Part shown: positions 14,521-22,353 of the stretch, one piece after another
How positions within the stretch are numbered: the first letter of the stretch is position 1
Layout: each line of letters opens with the position of its first letter
DNA from: JBFMDN01 sp040753915
GTDB lineage: Bacteria > Desulfobacterota > Desulfomonilia > Desulfomonilales > Desulfomonilaceae
Assembly (NCBI GenBank): GCA_040753915.1
Contig: JBFMDN010000059.1
Span: 1 to 35,808 of the forward strand
Direction: 5' to 3'
Length of the DNA: 35,808 nt
Made by a program: the position numbers and the translations under genes
Notes under the pieces: model-generated
Databases searched by the model: none
What the model was told of the DNA's origin: nothing
Seen by the model: the letters and a program-made list of their open reading frames with translations, nothing else

Positions 14521-15141
14521 ATGAGCAATCCCAAGTACATACGTCTGTCAAAGGACGATGCGCTGTGTGCACTGGTGGACCACCAGTCAGGTCTGATTTC
14601 CTTGGTGCAGGATTTTTCGCCTGGCGAGTTCAAGAACAATGTGCTCGCCCTCGCAGCCACAGCCAAGTATTTCAAGCTACCGACGATCTTGACCACAAGT
14701 TTTGAGAATGGCCCGAATGGACCTCTGGTACCAGAGCTTGCGGAAATGTTTCCTGATGCGCCTTACATCGCACGTCCCGGTAACATCAATGCGTGGGACA
14801 ATGAGGATTTCGTCAAAGAGGTGGAAAAGACTGGCCGCAAGCAACTGATCATCGCCGGGGTGGTGACGGAGGTATGCGTGGCCTTTCCTGCCCTTTCCGC
14901 CGTTGAAGCGGGCTATGACGTGTTTGTCGTCACCGATGCTTCGGGTACCTTCAATGAGGTGACACGTCACGCCGCCTGGGCTCGAATGACAGCGGCCGGT
15001 GTGCAACTCATGAACTGGTTTGGCGTGGCCTGCGAGCTGCATCGCGACTGGCGTAACGACGTGGAGGGATTAGGAGCACTTTTCTCCAATCATATTCCCA
15101 ATTACAGGAACCTGATTACCAGCTATCTCGCCAAGAAGTAG
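14521..15141 (+). CDS. ycaC: YcaC-like cysteine hydrolase (isochorismatase superfamily)
   Basis: This 206-residue protein aligns from memory almost end to end with Escherichia coli YcaC: LVDHQSGLISLVQDFSPGEFKNNVLAL, KLPTILTTSFENGPNGPLVPEL, APYIARPGNINAWDNEDFV, LIIAGVVTEVCVAFPALSAVEAGYDVFVVTDASGTFNE and WFGVACELHRDWRND. The nucleophile Cys of TEVCVAF (about 119) and the Asp of VDHQSG (about 20) are present. The physiological substrate of YcaC is not settled. ATG 14521 is preferred over GTG 14512 because it gives the family start and has GAGAGGTGAGG before it. It lies 92 bases after the kinase gene, so it may or may not belong to the sugar operon. Confidence 0.9.
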   Translation: MSNPKYIRLSKDDALCALVDHQSGLISLVQDFSPGEFKNNVLALAATAKYFKLPTILTTSFENGPNGPLVPELAEMFPDAPYIARPGNINAWDNEDFVKEVEKTGRKQLIIAGVVTEVCVAFPALSAVEAGYDVFVVTDASGTFNEVTRHAAWARMTAAGVQLMNWFGVACELHRDWRNDVEGLGALFSNHIPNYRNLITSYLAKK

Positions 15142-15297
15142 GAGACCCTCGGGGAGTGGACCGGACGATGTGAACAAGGGCGTGGCTGGACAGCAATGCT
15201 GGAAGATGAGACAACGTCTCGCCGGAAGAAGTCGGGTTCCCAAATCAATAGCCGAAGCGAGTCGGAGGTCGCAAAAACAAGAATAAGTCAATGCAGC

Positions 15298-15390
15298 CCC
15301 TATGTTACGATTTCGGCCCAGGAGCTCTTGGCGGCGATAGGGAAGATGAAATGCGACATAGAGAAGAGGGATGTCCGGAGGGAGAAGTGA
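15298..15390 (+). pseudogene. 3' remnant 1 of a tyrosine recombinase gene
   Basis: The frame reads PYVTISAQELLAAIGKMKCDIEKRDVRREK then stop, which corresponds to the C-terminal tail (LYLTISDEDLLxAxDxMKxDxxETxxRVKK) seen five more times in this window. Only the residues around the catalytic Tyr and after it remain. A terminal repeat follows 38 bases later. Confidence 0.65.
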
Positions 15391-15427
15391 GACTCACCGG
15401 CAAGGCACAGTGAGCTCTCCTAGTCGT

Positions 15428-15447
15428 GAATTGAGTGAGGTGTCCCC
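15428..15447 (+). repeat. RAYT-type terminal motif (degenerate)
   Basis: GAATTGAGTGAGGTGTCCCC, a variant of the GAATTGAGTATGGTGTCCCC motif found after most recombinase tails in this window. Confidence 0.6.
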
Positions 15448-15487
15448 TACATGTGTTCCCCACATGTCAGCAGGCGCCTCGTCCCGC

Positions 15488-15730
15488 TCAAAGAATTTCG
15501 AGAGCCGTCAAGAAAGCGTCTCTTCGAATACCTGCTTGTGTAAGTATCGTGCGCAGAGTCGAGCCCTTGATCCTGCGGTGATTGGGTATAGTCATCGGCG
15601 TCCGCGTCCCATTCTCATTCTCACGCAGGAGAGCAACGTGGTTACCTCTTCGTACGACCTGGAACCCGAGGCTTTGCAGAGCCTTTATGACATTCTCGAG
15701 GGGAACGTCAACCGGGAACTTGGCAGTCAC
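15488..15730 (-). CDS. hicA: HicA-type mRNA interferase toxin
   Basis: This 80-residue protein (VTAKFPVDVPLENVIKALQSLGFQVVRRGNHVALLRENENG, then TIPNHRRIKGSTLRTILTQAGI) has the HicA double-stranded-RNA-binding-like fold. It keeps the catalytic His of R-x-G-N-H (usually G-S-H). The GTG start overlaps the hicB stop (GTGA), the typical coupled arrangement. No lesion is visible, so it is likely active. The module follows recombinase tail 1 and its terminal motif. Confidence 0.85.
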   Translation of the reverse strand: MTAKFPVDVPLENVIKALQSLGFQVVRRGNHVALLRENENGTRTPMTIPNHRRIKGSTLRTILTQAGIRRDAFLTALEIL

Positions 15731-15954
15731 ACGGCGACTCCTGTCTCGGCGATGAAGACTTCCAGCGCCGAAGACGCCTCATCAAGAACCTCTGGACCGA
15801 AGGTCTCCACGTGAAATCCTATTGCAGATTTCACGTCTTGCAGCGCCTCTTCATAGGTGTTGCCCTCACCCACGACGACCCCTTTCAAGCCAATGGGATA
15901 GGCAACGTAACCGTCTGAGTGCTTCTCTACGACAATCTTGACGCTCCTGATCAT
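15727..15954 (-). CDS. hicB: HicB-type antitoxin
   Basis: This is a 75-residue HicB with a partial RNase-H-like fold: MIRSVKIVVEKHSDGYVAYPIGLKGVVVGEGNTYEEALQDVKSAIGFHVETFG. The G-x-T-x-E-E-A-L motif is diagnostic. ATG 15954 gives the family length; five open codons upstream are probably untranslated. It has no C-terminal DNA-binding extension, as in short HicB forms. Confidence 0.85.
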   Translation of the reverse strand: MIRSVKIVVEKHSDGYVAYPIGLKGVVVGEGNTYEEALQDVKSAIGFHVETFGPEVLDEASSALEVFIAETGVAV

Positions 15955-16444
15955 CTTAAACTCCCGCAAAACGTAGACCGATGCCGGCCGGCCGAGTCCG
16001 CTACGTCCTCATCGTGATCCATGCGTTCGGCGGTGTCAAGCGGATGAAGCGTTGTCGCCACTTGGCTGACCTCCGAGTTATGCAATGAGGTTGGCTGGCA
16101 GAGTCATCCGTGGGGCCCCCTTCCTCGCGGTTACTGCGGTTCCCCAGAATTCAAGTTGCGAGCCATGAACGATGTGTCTTCACTATGGCAGAAGGCCGGA
16201 TGATTCCTGAATCGTACCAGATCCGACGCACGTACCAAAGTATCCCATCTGAGACCTCTTGGAGGTGCGGGGACAGCACACCCATGCCACCCCGCTCCTC
16301 CCCCGTGACGCGGCCATGCAGCAGGCATCTCTTACGCGGACATCGCTCACCTTTCGCCCACAGACTCTGTATGCTACGCAACCATCGGTGAGACTGTTCG
16401 GAGTCATCAAAGTTCCGTTGCTGAGCCTACGCAGCGAACCGCCA

Positions 16445-16498
16445 GGTACCGGGAGGCTCCATAGGACGCGGCCAAGAGACGTCCTTACCACCGACGAT
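16445..16498. repeat. 54-bp exact direct repeat, left copy, at the edge of the assembly gap
   Basis: It runs from GGTACCGGGAGG to CACCGACGAT and is identical to 16599-16652. The copies abut the N block on both sides, which points to an unmerged contig overlap. Confidence 0.95.
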
Positions 16499-16598
16499 NN
16501 NNNNNNNNNNNNNNNNNNNNNNNNNNNNNNNNNNNNNNNNNNNNNNNNNNNNNNNNNNNNNNNNNNNNNNNNNNNNNNNNNNNNNNNNNNNNNNNNNN
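16499..16598. other. Assembly gap (100 N)
   Basis: Exactly 100 N. The round number indicates a scaffold placeholder, not a measured distance. Confidence 0.99.
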
Positions 16599-16652
16599 GG
16601 TACCGGGAGGCTCCATAGGACGCGGCCAAGAGACGTCCTTACCACCGACGAT
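16599..16652. repeat. 54-bp exact direct repeat, right copy, at the edge of the assembly gap
   Basis: Identical to 16445-16498. If the gap is an artefact, only one copy exists and the sequence reads through to GGCGTCGCTGAACAGC. Confidence 0.95.
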
Positions 16653-16697
16653 GGCGTCGCTGAACAGCGTGATGAGCAGCGAGAGACATCTGAGATG

Positions 16698-16759
16698 GGA
16701 ATTGAGTATGGTGTCCCCGGAATTCTTGTCCCCGGAATTCCGGTGCGATGAATTCCGGA
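16698..16759 (+). repeat. RAYT-type terminal repeat, tandem form
   Basis: GGAATTGAGTATGGTGTCCC is followed by CGGAATTC, a second GTCCCCGGAATTC, then GAATTCCGGAG. These are two direct copies of TGTCCCCGGAATTC plus palindromic GAATTC/CCGG units. The same motif follows the transposase remnant at 27559. Confidence 0.75.
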
Positions 16760-16970
16760 GTGCCGTGCGTGTATTCGCTCCTAATCCCAAACACCCAAAT
16801 AGGCAAACCGCAGCAGAGGCTTTGCCCTTGACAGCCGAGCGTATGTCTGCCACAGTTCGCCGAAACCTGGACTGGCATAGCGGGATGCCGCGACTGTGGC
16901 CGGCCTCCGTGAATGAAGGTGTGCGACCGAGAAGGAAGGACTTTGAGTTCCTGAAGGAAGTGCGCAAGTG

Positions 16971-17321
16971 ATGGCCAAGAAGGGAACGAAACCGAATCAG
17001 AAGCTCCAGGCATGGATAGACGCCCGCCAGCGCTATCGCTTGACCCACACTCAAGTGCAGATGGCACGCGAGATGGGGATGAATCCGAGAAATCTGGGAA
17101 GCCTGGACAACCACTCCCAGGAGCCGTGGAAGGTACCGCTCAAGCAGTACGTCGAACGCCTCTATCTCAAGCGTTTCGGGCGAGAGCAACCTAAGACGGT
17201 CCTGTCTATCCAAGAACAGGTCCGTGGCAAGAAAGAGAAGAAGGCAGAAAAGCGCGAGCCCAAGCAGCAGGCTCGGCAGATCGCAACAGAGAAGTCATTG
17301 CCGGAGGAAAACGACTCATGA
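16971..17321 (+). CDS. Conserved protein of unknown function
   Basis: This 116-residue, strongly basic soluble protein has the core MAKKGTKPNQKLQAWIDARQRYRLTHTQVQMAREMGMNPRNLG, then NHSQEPWKVPLKQYVERLYLKRFG. I recognise it as a conserved bacterial hypothetical family. The middle (RLTHTQVQMAREMGMNP) looks helix-turn-helix-like, and the C-terminus is Lys/Glu/Gln-rich and probably disordered. ATG 16971 follows GAAGGAAG. The stop overlaps the next gene's start (ATGA), so the two are translationally coupled and probably work together. I cannot assign a function. Confidence 0.75.
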   Translation: MAKKGTKPNQKLQAWIDARQRYRLTHTQVQMAREMGMNPRNLGSLDNHSQEPWKVPLKQYVERLYLKRFGREQPKTVLSIQEQVRGKKEKKAEKREPKQQARQIATEKSLPEENDS

Positions 17322-18475
17322 GTGAGTACCAGTACTACGAGTTCCGCGCTGTGGATCGGCTCCTGACACAGGCGCAGATCGATGAGCTGAGAGCAGTCTC
17401 TTCTCGAGCCCGGATCACGCCTGAGAGCTTTGTCAACGAATACAACTGGGGTGACTTCAAGGGGAGTCCGGACAAGTGGATGGAGAAATATTTCGATGCC
17501 TTTCTCTATCTTGCCAACTGGGGCACCCGCTGGCTCATGTTCAGGGTGCCAGTCCGAGTGATTGATGTCGCCGCGGTAGAAGCATACTGCAGCGACGAGG
17601 GCTTTTCCTCTCGCACCGCTGGTGGCAACATCATCTTTTCTTGCCGGGCCGAGGAAGTCGAAGACGACTGGCTCGAAGGAGAGGGCTGGCTGGGGTCTCT
17701 CATTCCATTACGGTCGGATGTGATGCACGGAGACTACCGTTGCCTCTACCTCGGATGGCTCCTCGCTGTCCAGGCCGGGGAGTTGGAAGACGATGAGCTC
17801 GAGCCTCCTGTGCCTCCCGGGTTGGGAGCGTTGAACACCCAGCTCGAGAGTTTCGTGGATTTCCTCGATATCGACAATGACTTGATAGCCGCAGCCGCGG
17901 AGAAGAGCGGAAAAGGACCCGCCCGCGCTCTGTCATCGGTGGAGATCTCCACGTGGATCGCCAAGCTGCCTTTGGCGGACAAAGACGCTGTGCTCACGAA
18001 GTTGCTGGAGGCAGAGGATTCGCAGGCTGTCGCGGAGCTCAGACACCGCGCTCTCAGCGAGATTCGCAGCCAACGAAAGCCTGGCGGCGATGCCAAAGAG
18101 GGAGGCCGCCGAACCGTCGGGCAGCTTATCGCTCGGTGGGAGGCCATTCGCGAAGAACGCGAGAAACGTGAGGCCGAGCGGCGGGCGCTGGAGAAGGCTG
18201 AGCTCGAGCGGATTCAGGCCGAGGAACGCAGGAGGCACCTGGAATCGCTGGCCGGCCGCGAGAATGCCGTATGGGCTGAGGTTGAGACCCTGATTGCCGC
18301 CAAACACGCTGCACGGTATGACCAGGCTGTCTCCCTTCTCAAAGATCTGCGCGACGTGGCAAATATGAAGGGCACCCGTGAGGAGTTCTCCAGGCGAATG
18401 ACCGCCATGTGCGGCGAGCATGCACGCAAGACCAGTCTCATAGAGAGGTTTCGAACCGCGAAGCTCGTGGAGTGA
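17318..18475 (+). CDS. Conserved protein of unknown function, coiled-coil C-terminal half
   Basis: This is a 385-residue soluble protein. The N-terminal about 200 residues (MSEYQYYEFRAVDRLLTQ, TPESFVNEYNWGDFKG, YFDAFLYLANWGTRWLMFRVP, WLGSLIPLRSDVMHGDYRCLYLGWLLAVQAGELEDDELEPPVPPGL) are highly conserved in a widespread hypothetical family. As I recall, relatives often sit beside SWIM zinc-finger proteins; none is seen here. Residues about 265-320 are a long charged helix (REEREKREAERRALEKAELERIQAEERR) typical of a coiled coil. It forms a coupled pair with the upstream gene. The function is unknown; an accessory or defence-related role is speculation. Confidence 0.8.
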   Translation: MSEYQYYEFRAVDRLLTQAQIDELRAVSSRARITPESFVNEYNWGDFKGSPDKWMEKYFDAFLYLANWGTRWLMFRVPVRVIDVAAVEAYCSDEGFSSRTAGGNIIFSCRAEEVEDDWLEGEGWLGSLIPLRSDVMHGDYRCLYLGWLLAVQAGELEDDELEPPVPPGLGALNTQLESFVDFLDIDNDLIAAAAEKSGKGPARALSSVEISTWIAKLPLADKDAVLTKLLEAEDSQAVAELRHRALSEIRSQRKPGGDAKEGGRRTVGQLIARWEAIREEREKREAERRALEKAELERIQAEERRRHLESLAGRENAVWAEVETLIAAKHAARYDQAVSLLKDLRDVANMKGTREEFSRRMTAMCGEHARKTSLIERFRTAKLVE

Positions 18476-18707
18476 GGCCGTGGCGTGGTGAGCGAAAGAG
18501 AGACTGCCTATGCGGTCACACCAACGGCTCGTGGTGGCCGGGTCGAAAAGTCGCAAGGGCCGCGAGACCAGGACGAACGGCTCTGAGCGTGGGAAACAGA
18601 GACCGGGGTAGGTGGAAAATTCCGTCCGGGAGGCGGCCCTTGCATCGGTTCTCGCTGACGTCACGGACGCGCGGGGACCGAAGCCAAAACTATCGATTGG
18701 GGCCCGA

Positions 18708-18884
18708 TCACTTGAAAACGCCGAACGCGAAGATGAAAACTATGAGCAAACCGATTCCAAGCGCCAGTGAGTAGCCCATGAGCTTCTTTTCCACGGGAAG
18801 AAGGTCGTACCATTCTTCCTGAGGAAGCGCTGTTTCTACTGCTCCGCCGGTTTGCGCCTGCCGGAATTCTCCTTGTTCTCTCAT
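18708..18884 (-). CDS. 58-residue single-helix membrane protein next to the exporter
   Basis: AAAGGAG lies seven bases before ATG 18884 (MREQGEFRQAQTGG), which is a clear start. An acidic, Gln-rich N-terminus with EEWYDLLPVEKKLMGYS is followed by one strongly hydrophobic helix (about residues 38-56, ALGIGLLIVFIFAFGVF) ending in Lys. It begins 28 bases after the exporter stop on the same strand, so it is probably co-transcribed and could be a small accessory subunit of the exporter. I know no family for it. Confidence 0.65.
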   Translation of the reverse strand: MREQGEFRQAQTGGAVETALPQEEWYDLLPVEKKLMGYSLALGIGLLIVFIFAFGVFK

Positions 18885-18912
18885 TGTCAACTCCTTTCAA
18901 TCAGACTTGTCA

Positions 18913-20406
18913 TCAGCCCTGTGCGACCGGCGGCACGATGCCGTGGTAGAAAAGCCAAGAAATGAATAGGCCCACCCAGAGAATAAACCCGAACAGGGCG
19001 ATCGCATACACCCACACGATGCGGGCCATGCCCTCTGCCCATAGCTTTCGGACATTGGTAACCATGCCGATGGAGAAGAAGCACAGGGCAAAAAACATAG
19101 TCCTCAATAAGTTAGCGTGGGAGGCTCCTGTCTTTGCCCCCTTCACGGCTTCCGGATAGATGAGGCCGATGGCCAGGAGCATCAGAAGGGTCGCTGTGAA
19201 ACCGATGACGAATTTGGGAAACCGATGCCAGATTTCCACTGCCGATACGGGGGCACAGGCTTCGCCTTCCACAGCAGGCTTCTTCGTGTCAATGGCGCAG
19301 ACGCTCCATATGACTGCGAGGACGAACGCCCACACTCCGATAAAAATGTCGATGAAGACTTTCGTAGTGGTTGCGGCCATTAGCATCCACCCCTTCTCCC
19401 ACTTGATCCCGAGAACCGACGCTGCCTTGGCCAAGATCAGGGAATCCACGAGCTGACCGCTCGCGACCGCACCGCCATCGCTCTTCACCGCCAGCCCCAT
19501 CCAGGCGCCGGCAACCATAGGCTCGTGATAAAGAAACTGACTGGCCAACGGCGGGAGCAAGAGAAGCTCCACTGCCACGAACACGATGATTACGGCAGAC
19601 AAGATGACAGGAATCACAGGGCGGGCTCGAATAGCGCCGCCCGTGGCGATGGCTGCCGAAACGCCGCAAATGGAAATGCCTGACGCCAGGGGGGCGGCCC
19701 ATTCAGGAGTAAACTTAAACCACCGCCGAGATATGAAGTACACGACAGGCCAATAGATCAGGTAAGCTTCCACTACAGCGCACATGCCTCGGACGATTAC
19801 GGTACCCGCAAGTCCGGCGGCTTCAACGGTCTTGATGCCGATGGCTGCGCCCAGAATAACGATACCTGTCTTGATGAACCATTCAGGCTTGGCCGCTTCC
19901 TCGAGAAATCTGGACAAGGGCAGGATGAAGTTGCCGATGATAAGTCCGATAATCATGGCGATAACCAACCCCATCTCGCCCAGGCCCAGAGACCACGCGA
20001 GCTTGAATTTCTCTCGCGCTGCCGGAGGAGCTGCAATGTAGGCATTGTTGCCGAATACCATGCAAAAGAATACGATCCAGTAGATGATCGTAAACCCAAT
20101 GACGTATTTCCTGACGTTGCCGCCCATGCCGACCACGCCGACAGTGGTAATGGCTAGAAGGAAGAGATACGTCAGAACGCTCGAAGTGACTCCGGACAAG
20201 CCCTTGTAACCGGCCGAAACCGGTGCAAAAGCTTTCGAGACGTCCGTCCAGACCGAGAACTTCACCACCCAGCCCAGCAAGTCCATTCCGTAAATCGGGC
20301 CGAGGCCCAAGAGAAATACGAATCCCCCCAGCCATACGGCCCACCAGTCCTCGCTCTCCAACATGCTCTTCTGTTGGTAAAGATGAGCACCGCCTTGCTC
20401 AACCAT
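18913..20406 (-). CDS. YeiH/UPF0324-family putative sulfate or sulfite (anion) exporter
   Basis: This is a 497-residue polytopic membrane protein. After an N-terminal extension with WWAVWLGGFVFLLGLGPIYG it shows the family pattern: GNFILPLSRFLEEAAKPEWFIKTGIVILGAAIG, EWAAPLASGISICGVSAAIATGGAIRA, GAWMGLAVKSDGGAVASGQLVDSL, and FALCFFSIGMVTNVRKLWAEGM near the end. About twelve to thirteen hydrophobic stretches are visible, longer than the common 340-residue YeiH. The family is annotated as putative sulfate exporters; direct substrate data are scarce. AAAGGAGG precedes ATG 20406. A sigma-54-type promoter lies 130-145 bases upstream, and an NtrC-type regulator with its sensor kinase lies directly upstream, so regulated expression is likely. 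Confidence 0.85.
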   Translation of the reverse strand: MVEQGGAHLYQQKSMLESEDWWAVWLGGFVFLLGLGPIYGMDLLGWVVKFSVWTDVSKAFAPVSAGYKGLSGVTSSVLTYLFLLAITTVGVVGMGGNVRKYVIGFTIIYWIVFFCMVFGNNAYIAAPPAAREKFKLAWSLGLGEMGLVIAMIIGLIIGNFILPLSRFLEEAAKPEWFIKTGIVILGAAIGIKTVEAAGLAGTVIVRGMCAVVEAYLIYWPVVYFISRRWFKFTPEWAAPLASGISICGVSAAIATGGAIRARPVIPVILSAVIIVFVAVELLLLPPLASQFLYHEPMVAGAWMGLAVKSDGGAVASGQLVDSLILAKAASVLGIKWEKGWMLMAATTTKVFIDIFIGVWAFVLAVIWSVCAIDTKKPAVEGEACAPVSAVEIWHRFPKFVIGFTATLLMLLAIGLIYPEAVKGAKTGASHANLLRTMFFALCFFSIGMVTNVRKLWAEGMARIVWVYAIALFGFILWVGLFISWLFYHGIVPPVAQG

Positions 20407-20535
20407 GGCAACCTCCTTTCACGTGCTTTCTGTGTCTTGTCATTTCGCCCGCGGACTCCAGCGAGAAAAAACTGCTTCTAGTGGCGCAGAGTGTTGCGGA
20501 CGGCTTTACTCTGTGGGAGTTTCACGACACTGCTT

Positions 20536-20551
20536 TGCAACGACCTTGCCA
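20536..20551 (-). promoter_or_regulatory. Sigma-54 promoter for the exporter gene
   Basis: On the minus strand the sequence is TGGCAAGGTCGTTGCA, matching the -24/-12 consensus TGGCAC-N5-TTGCA with invariant GG and GC at the correct 10-base spacing. Predicted start of transcription is near 20524, leaving a leader of about 118 bases. It lies between the NtrC-type regulator gene and its likely target. Confidence 0.72.
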
Positions 20552-20813
20552 AGTTTTGGAATGACGGTGTTGTGCAGTGAGATCGGATGGTTACCGAGAA
20601 TCCGTGGGGGCGGGTTCGAGTGAACCCGGATCAGTTCAGGCTTGGCAGCTTCGGGTCGCTTGAGATTATCGGCTCCAGAAGCTATTCTTCACCGCTGCAA
20701 CTTATGGCTGCAGTGCAACTCCTGGATGCACCATGGGATACGTTTTTTGCGGCATGCGTGGGATTGGAAGAGATCCGCAATCCTGTCAGGGGTGAAGAGG
20801 GAAGGGGAATCAC

Positions 20814-20905
20814 GTAAGCATTCACTTATGCGCGGCGGACAGAACAAAATCGTCAATGATTTCTGCTAATCGATCCTCTCCTCCCGCTCAAGAGTGAATG
20901 CTTAC
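20814..20905. promoter_or_regulatory. Paired 13-bp inverted sites, candidate enhancer (UAS) for the NtrC-type regulator
   Basis: GTAAGCATTCACT (20814-20826) and its exact reverse complement AGTGAATGCTTAC (20893-20905) are 66 bases apart. Each is itself close to a dyad (GTRA-N4-TYAC). They lie about 265-370 bases upstream of the sigma-54 promoter, a usual distance for enhancer binding. The remaining stretch 20407-20931 has no supported gene; a 7-bp hairpin is at 20611-20628. Confidence 0.5.
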
Positions 20906-20931
20906 GGAATCACACCTTGGCGGACCGCGTC

Positions 20932-22353
20932 TCAGCCGGACTGAAACGTGCTTGAATGCAGGCCCAATCTTCTCATCAGCTTCTGCAAATGTTGCCGTTC
21001 CAGACCGCTATCGCGAGCAGTGGCAGAAATGTTTCCGTTGTTGCGGGCCAAAGCTTCGGTCAGGTACCGGCGCGTGAAGTCCTCAAGCACTTCATCCCGG
21101 GCCACGCGAAACGGTCGGTGAAAACGGGTGGATTCCTCCACCGCAGAGGTGTAACTCGCCCGATCCTCGGCGAAGTCACCTGGTTCCAGGGTGTCTCCCT
21201 TGCACAATATCATCGCCTTTTGCACGGCATTTCGGAGTTGCCTGATGTTGCCGGGCCAAGGACGAGCCATGAGAAACGCGAGGGCATCGTCCGATATGAC
21301 TTTGGGCGCAATTCCGTAGTCCGACGCAGCCTGCTGCACAAATCTCCGAGCCAGGATCGGGATGTCGTCCGGACTTTCACGGAGGGAAGGCATGAAAATC
21401 GTGACAACGTTCAGCCGGTAGAAAAGATCTTCCCGTAAGGAATGGTCGGCCATCTTGGCTTCGAGGTTGCGATTGGTGGAAGCCACGATCCTAACATCGA
21501 CCGATCTGGAATGCGAGCTGCCAAGAGGCCTGATTTCCTTCTCTTGGAGGAGTCTCAGGAGCTTGGTTTGAACCGTCGGAGCAATGTCCCCAATCTCATC
21601 GAGGAAGAGGGTGCTTCCGTGGGCCTCCTGAACCAGCCCTTCCTTATCGCTGTTGGCGCCGGTGAAGGCTCCCTTCGTGTAGCCGAACAACTCGGATTCG
21701 AGCAACGATTCGGGAACAGCCGGGCAGTTCACCGTGACCATGGGGCGGTCATGCCGTGGGCTCAGCATATGAATGGCCCTCGCAGCCATTTCCTTGCCTG
21801 TACCTGATTCTCCTCGAATCAGAACGGTTACGTTGATGGACGCTACGGCTCGAATCGTTCTGAGCACTTCCGTAAGCCCAAGTCTGCCGGAAAGGAATGA
21901 ATCCAGATCGGGCATACCGGTGAGGCGGCTCTTAAGGCGAATATTCTCGTGAATGAGACTACTTCGCTCCAACGCCTTTTTCAGTATTCTGTTGATCTCA
22001 TCGGGTTTGAAAGGCTTCTGAACAAAGTCGTATGCACCTTTCTTGATGGCGTCCACTGCCGCGTCTATGGTTCCGTACGCGGTCATGATCACCACGGTAA
22101 CTAAAGGATTTCTGGATTTTATCTGCTCGAGGAGCTCAAGCCCGTTCATGTCGGGCATGCGGACGTCGGTCAAGACGAGCTCCACAGAATTCTTCTCCAA
22201 CAATTTCAGAGCGTCGATCGCTCGTTCGGCAGTAAGAATTCTGGACGGGATCTCCTTCGGAATACTCCGAGCTAACCCCCGAAGAAAATCGGGTTCATCG
22301 TCAACGATCAGCACGGTTGGCAAACCGTCAATCATTGTTTCAGCCTTCCCCAT
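20932..22353 (-). CDS. NtrC-family sigma-54-dependent response regulator
   Basis: This 473-residue protein has three domains. The receiver has DDEP at the start, the phosphoacceptor in LVLTDVRMPDMNG, the Thr in VIMTAYG and the Lys in VQKPFKP. The AAA+ core has Walker A GESGTGKE, the sigma-54 loop GYTKGAFTGA, Walker B LFLDEIGDI and the arginine-finger region EDLFYRLNV. The C-terminal Fis-type helix-turn-helix is NGNISATARDSGLERQHLQKLMRRLGL. It hydrolyses ATP to open sigma-54 promoters when phosphorylated. Its ATG at 22353 overlaps the sensor kinase end by 14 bases, so they are a cognate pair; ATG 22335 is an alternative. The nearest sigma-54 promoter drives the downstream exporter. Confidence 0.94.
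   Translation of the reverse strand: MGKAETMIDGLPTVLIVDDEPDFLRGLARSIPKEIPSRILTAERAIDALKLLEKNSVELVLTDVRMPDMNGLELLEQIKSRNPLVTVVIMTAYGTIDAAVDAIKKGAYDFVQKPFKPDEINRILKKALERSSLIHENIRLKSRLTGMPDLDSFLSGRLGLTEVLRTIRAVASINVTVLIRGESGTGKEMAARAIHMLSPRHDRPMVTVNCPAVPESLLESELFGYTKGAFTGANSDKEGLVQEAHGSTLFLDEIGDIAPTVQTKLLRLLQEKEIRPLGSSHSRSVDVRIVASTNRNLEAKMADHSLREDLFYRLNVVTIFMPSLRESPDDIPILARRFVQQAASDYGIAPKVISDDALAFLMARPWPGNIRQLRNAVQKAMILCKGDTLEPGDFAEDRASYTSAVEESTRFHRPFRVARDEVLEDFTRRYLTEALARNNGNISATARDSGLERQHLQKLMRRLGLHSSTFQSG

Larger units (their letters stand above)
15970..16970. other. Gene-poor kilobase containing an assembly gap and terminal repeats
   Basis: Apart from the gap, the flanking 54-bp repeat and the GTGTCCCC repeats listed separately, I find no gene family here. 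One open frame (16651-16971) ends exactly on the next gene's start, but it begins inside the repeat and resembles nothing I know. Confidence 0.45.

Noticed and set aside
16183..17213. Open frames that cross the N block
   Set aside because: They depend on undefined bases and the duplicated 54-bp edge.
20611..20628. CGGGTTCGAGTGAACCCG as a tRNA T-arm
   Set aside because: The sequence forms a 7-bp hairpin with a 4-base loop, but no acceptor, D or anticodon arms fit around it.
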